Shown in pieces: positions 63,280-64,000 of a stretch of 64,000 nucleotides of DNA (its first letter is position 1; each line of letters begins with the position of its first letter). The notes under the pieces are model-generated. The model was not told the DNA's origin. It saw nothing but the letters and a program-made list of their open reading frames with translations, and searched no databases. The translations under genes were made by a program, and so were the position numbers. The stretch is from the NCBI GenBank assembly GCA_937926105.1, contig CALANS010000149.1, positions 14,096 to 78,095 on the forward strand, written 5' to 3'. The stretch comes from an uncultured Actinomycetes bacterium. Lineage in GTDB: Bacteria > Actinomycetota > Actinomycetes > Mycobacteriales > Nakamurellaceae.

Positions 63280-63858
63280 TCATGAAAGAAGGACAATCTG
63301 TACAACCAGTGACCCGAGCGCTACGAAAGCGCTCAGCAGAGTTATAAGGCTGCGCTTAAGCCATTTCGCGCGGTTGTCGGCGTCGGCCTTTGACGTGCTG
63401 ATCGGGTCCTCCTTCTGCGGCCCGCCCAAGAACGAGTTCGCTACGATTCCACGGACCTTCTCGCCGGTGATCTTGTTTGCACGATAGTCGGACCACGCTT
63501 GACGGAGTTCTTCCGGAGCCTCCAGCGAAACCCGATTGAGCCATAGAAGACGCAGCAGGCATGCACTCGATGCCAGGAGCAGCAGGACGCTGACGCAGGC
63601 AATCGCCTTCACCCACGTGGTGGTTCGAACATCATCGACCGTTAGGCCCGCCGGGATCAACGTGAGCATCACGCCGATCAGCCCCAAGAGCGCAAGTCCG
63701 CGCTGTTGAAAGCTGTCGCTTCGTGCGGAGTGCGATTCAACAAGCCATCTGGCTTGCTCAATAAGCGTATCGACTTCGGGGTATGTCTGGGCTGCCGGAG
63801 ATGTGTCGGAGGACAGTTGACCCTCCGACGTTGTTGTGGCTCGATCCTCCGAGACCAC
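63280..63858 (-). CDS. membrane protein, weakly SLATT-like
   Basis: About 192 aa from a GTG at 63858. An N-terminal helix with charges (EQARWLVESHSARSDSFQQR) precedes two closely spaced membrane helices (LALLGLIGVMLTLIPAGL and AIACVSVLLLLASSACLL), a cytoplasmic helical section and a final helix (LITLLSAFVALGSLVVQIVL). The helix plus two-TM layout recalls SLATT-type membrane effectors of defence systems, but I see no nucleotide-sensor partner gene. Next to the restriction operon. Confidence 0.55.
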   Translation of the reverse strand: MVSEDRATTTSEGQLSSDTSPAAQTYPEVDTLIEQARWLVESHSARSDSFQQRGLALLGLIGVMLTLIPAGLTVDDVRTTTWVKAIACVSVLLLLASSACLLRLLWLNRVSLEAPEELRQAWSDYRANKITGEKVRGIVANSFLGGPQKEDPISTSKADADNRAKWLKRSLITLLSAFVALGSLVVQIVLLS

Positions 63859-63949
63859 GTTGCCTAGCCCAGCCGTGCGGCGTGACCAGAGAATACCCAA
63901 GTAGCAATTCCGGCCGGGGCTGCTCGGGCGCGTGGCCGACTTGAGTGTT

Positions 63950-63992
63950 GGCGGCCATGGAAAACTGACCACTGGCGGCCACGAAACTGACC
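63950..63992. repeat. imperfect direct repeats resembling an IS21-family terminus
   Basis: GGCGGCCATGGAAAACTGACC (63950-63970) and GGCGGCCACGAAACTGACC (63974-63992) repeat the same motif in tandem, 24 bp apart. Multiple short terminal repeats with GGTCAGTTT-type sequence are typical of IS21-family ends. The rest of any IS would lie beyond the window; no transposase is visible here. Confidence 0.45.
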
Positions 63993-64000
63993 GGTGATGG

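Noticed and set aside
1..64000. CRISPR array, tRNA/rRNA gene or integrase
   Set aside because: I looked for regularly spaced repeats, tRNA-like cloverleaf ends and tyrosine or serine recombinase motifs and found none I could support, so integration versus plasmid status is left open.

Overview
High-GC actinobacterial DNA, most likely from a member of the Mycobacteriales (Mycobacterium/Nocardia/Gordonia/Rhodococcus type). The evidence is a mycobacterial-style L,D-transpeptidase lipoprotein, a CmtR-like metal sensor, a solo ctaE next to a CopD/CtaG fusion, and an actinobacterial SCO6880-type conjugation locus. No integrase, rRNA, tRNA or CRISPR was recognised. The mixture of metal-resistance cargo, MobF relaxase, complete transfer locus, toxin-antitoxin pairs and restriction genes fits a large conjugative plasmid or a plasmid-like integrative element.

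Layout. (1) 1-11.7 kb is a copper/heavy-metal island: CopD/CtaG fusion, cytochrome oxidase subunit III, two small proteins around a CmtR-like repressor, an L,D-transpeptidase, YcnI, a CDF exporter, a Zn-ribbon protein, a P1B-like ATPase with altered catalytic motifs, and CopC. (2) 11.7-17.4 kb is a patchy region with hypothetical genes, a frameshifted GNAT pseudogene and a uridine-kinase-like gene. (3) 17.4-24.7 kb holds the MobF relaxase (minus strand), a long non-coding stretch, 11-bp iteron-like arrays, a perfect DnaA box, an AlpA-like DNA-binding protein with repeated operators, and several plasmid-type hypothetical genes. This is my candidate for origin functions. (4) 24.7-49.1 kb is a nearly continuous plus-strand operon with start/stop overlaps at most junctions. 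It encodes T4SS parts (VirB6-like, SCO6880, VirB4-like, VirD4-like, a peptidoglycan hydrolase) followed by a full Tad-like pilus set (CpaB-like, TadZ, TadA, TadB, TadC, small pilin, three TadE-like proteins, a LysM/BTAD membrane protein, prepilin peptidase). An AbiEii-type toxin pair and an ArdC-like antirestriction protein sit inside it. (5) 49.2-64 kb is minus-strand cargo: a PIN toxin pair, an unknown acidic/DUF4913 cassette, a CoiA-like nuclease, an EVE-HNH nuclease, a type III-like Mod/Res pair and a membrane protein. The right edge carries repeats resembling an IS21-family end.

The most interesting unexplained signal is a roughly 30-bp sequence found four times, always in the same orientation just upstream of a gene block (relaxase, T4SS operon, ArdC-like gene, DUF4913 cassette). 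In three copies it is followed by a hairpin and then the Shine-Dalgarno sequence. At the ArdC-like gene the element itself pairs with the Shine-Dalgarno sequence, which suggests a shared post-transcriptional control of the element's gene modules.
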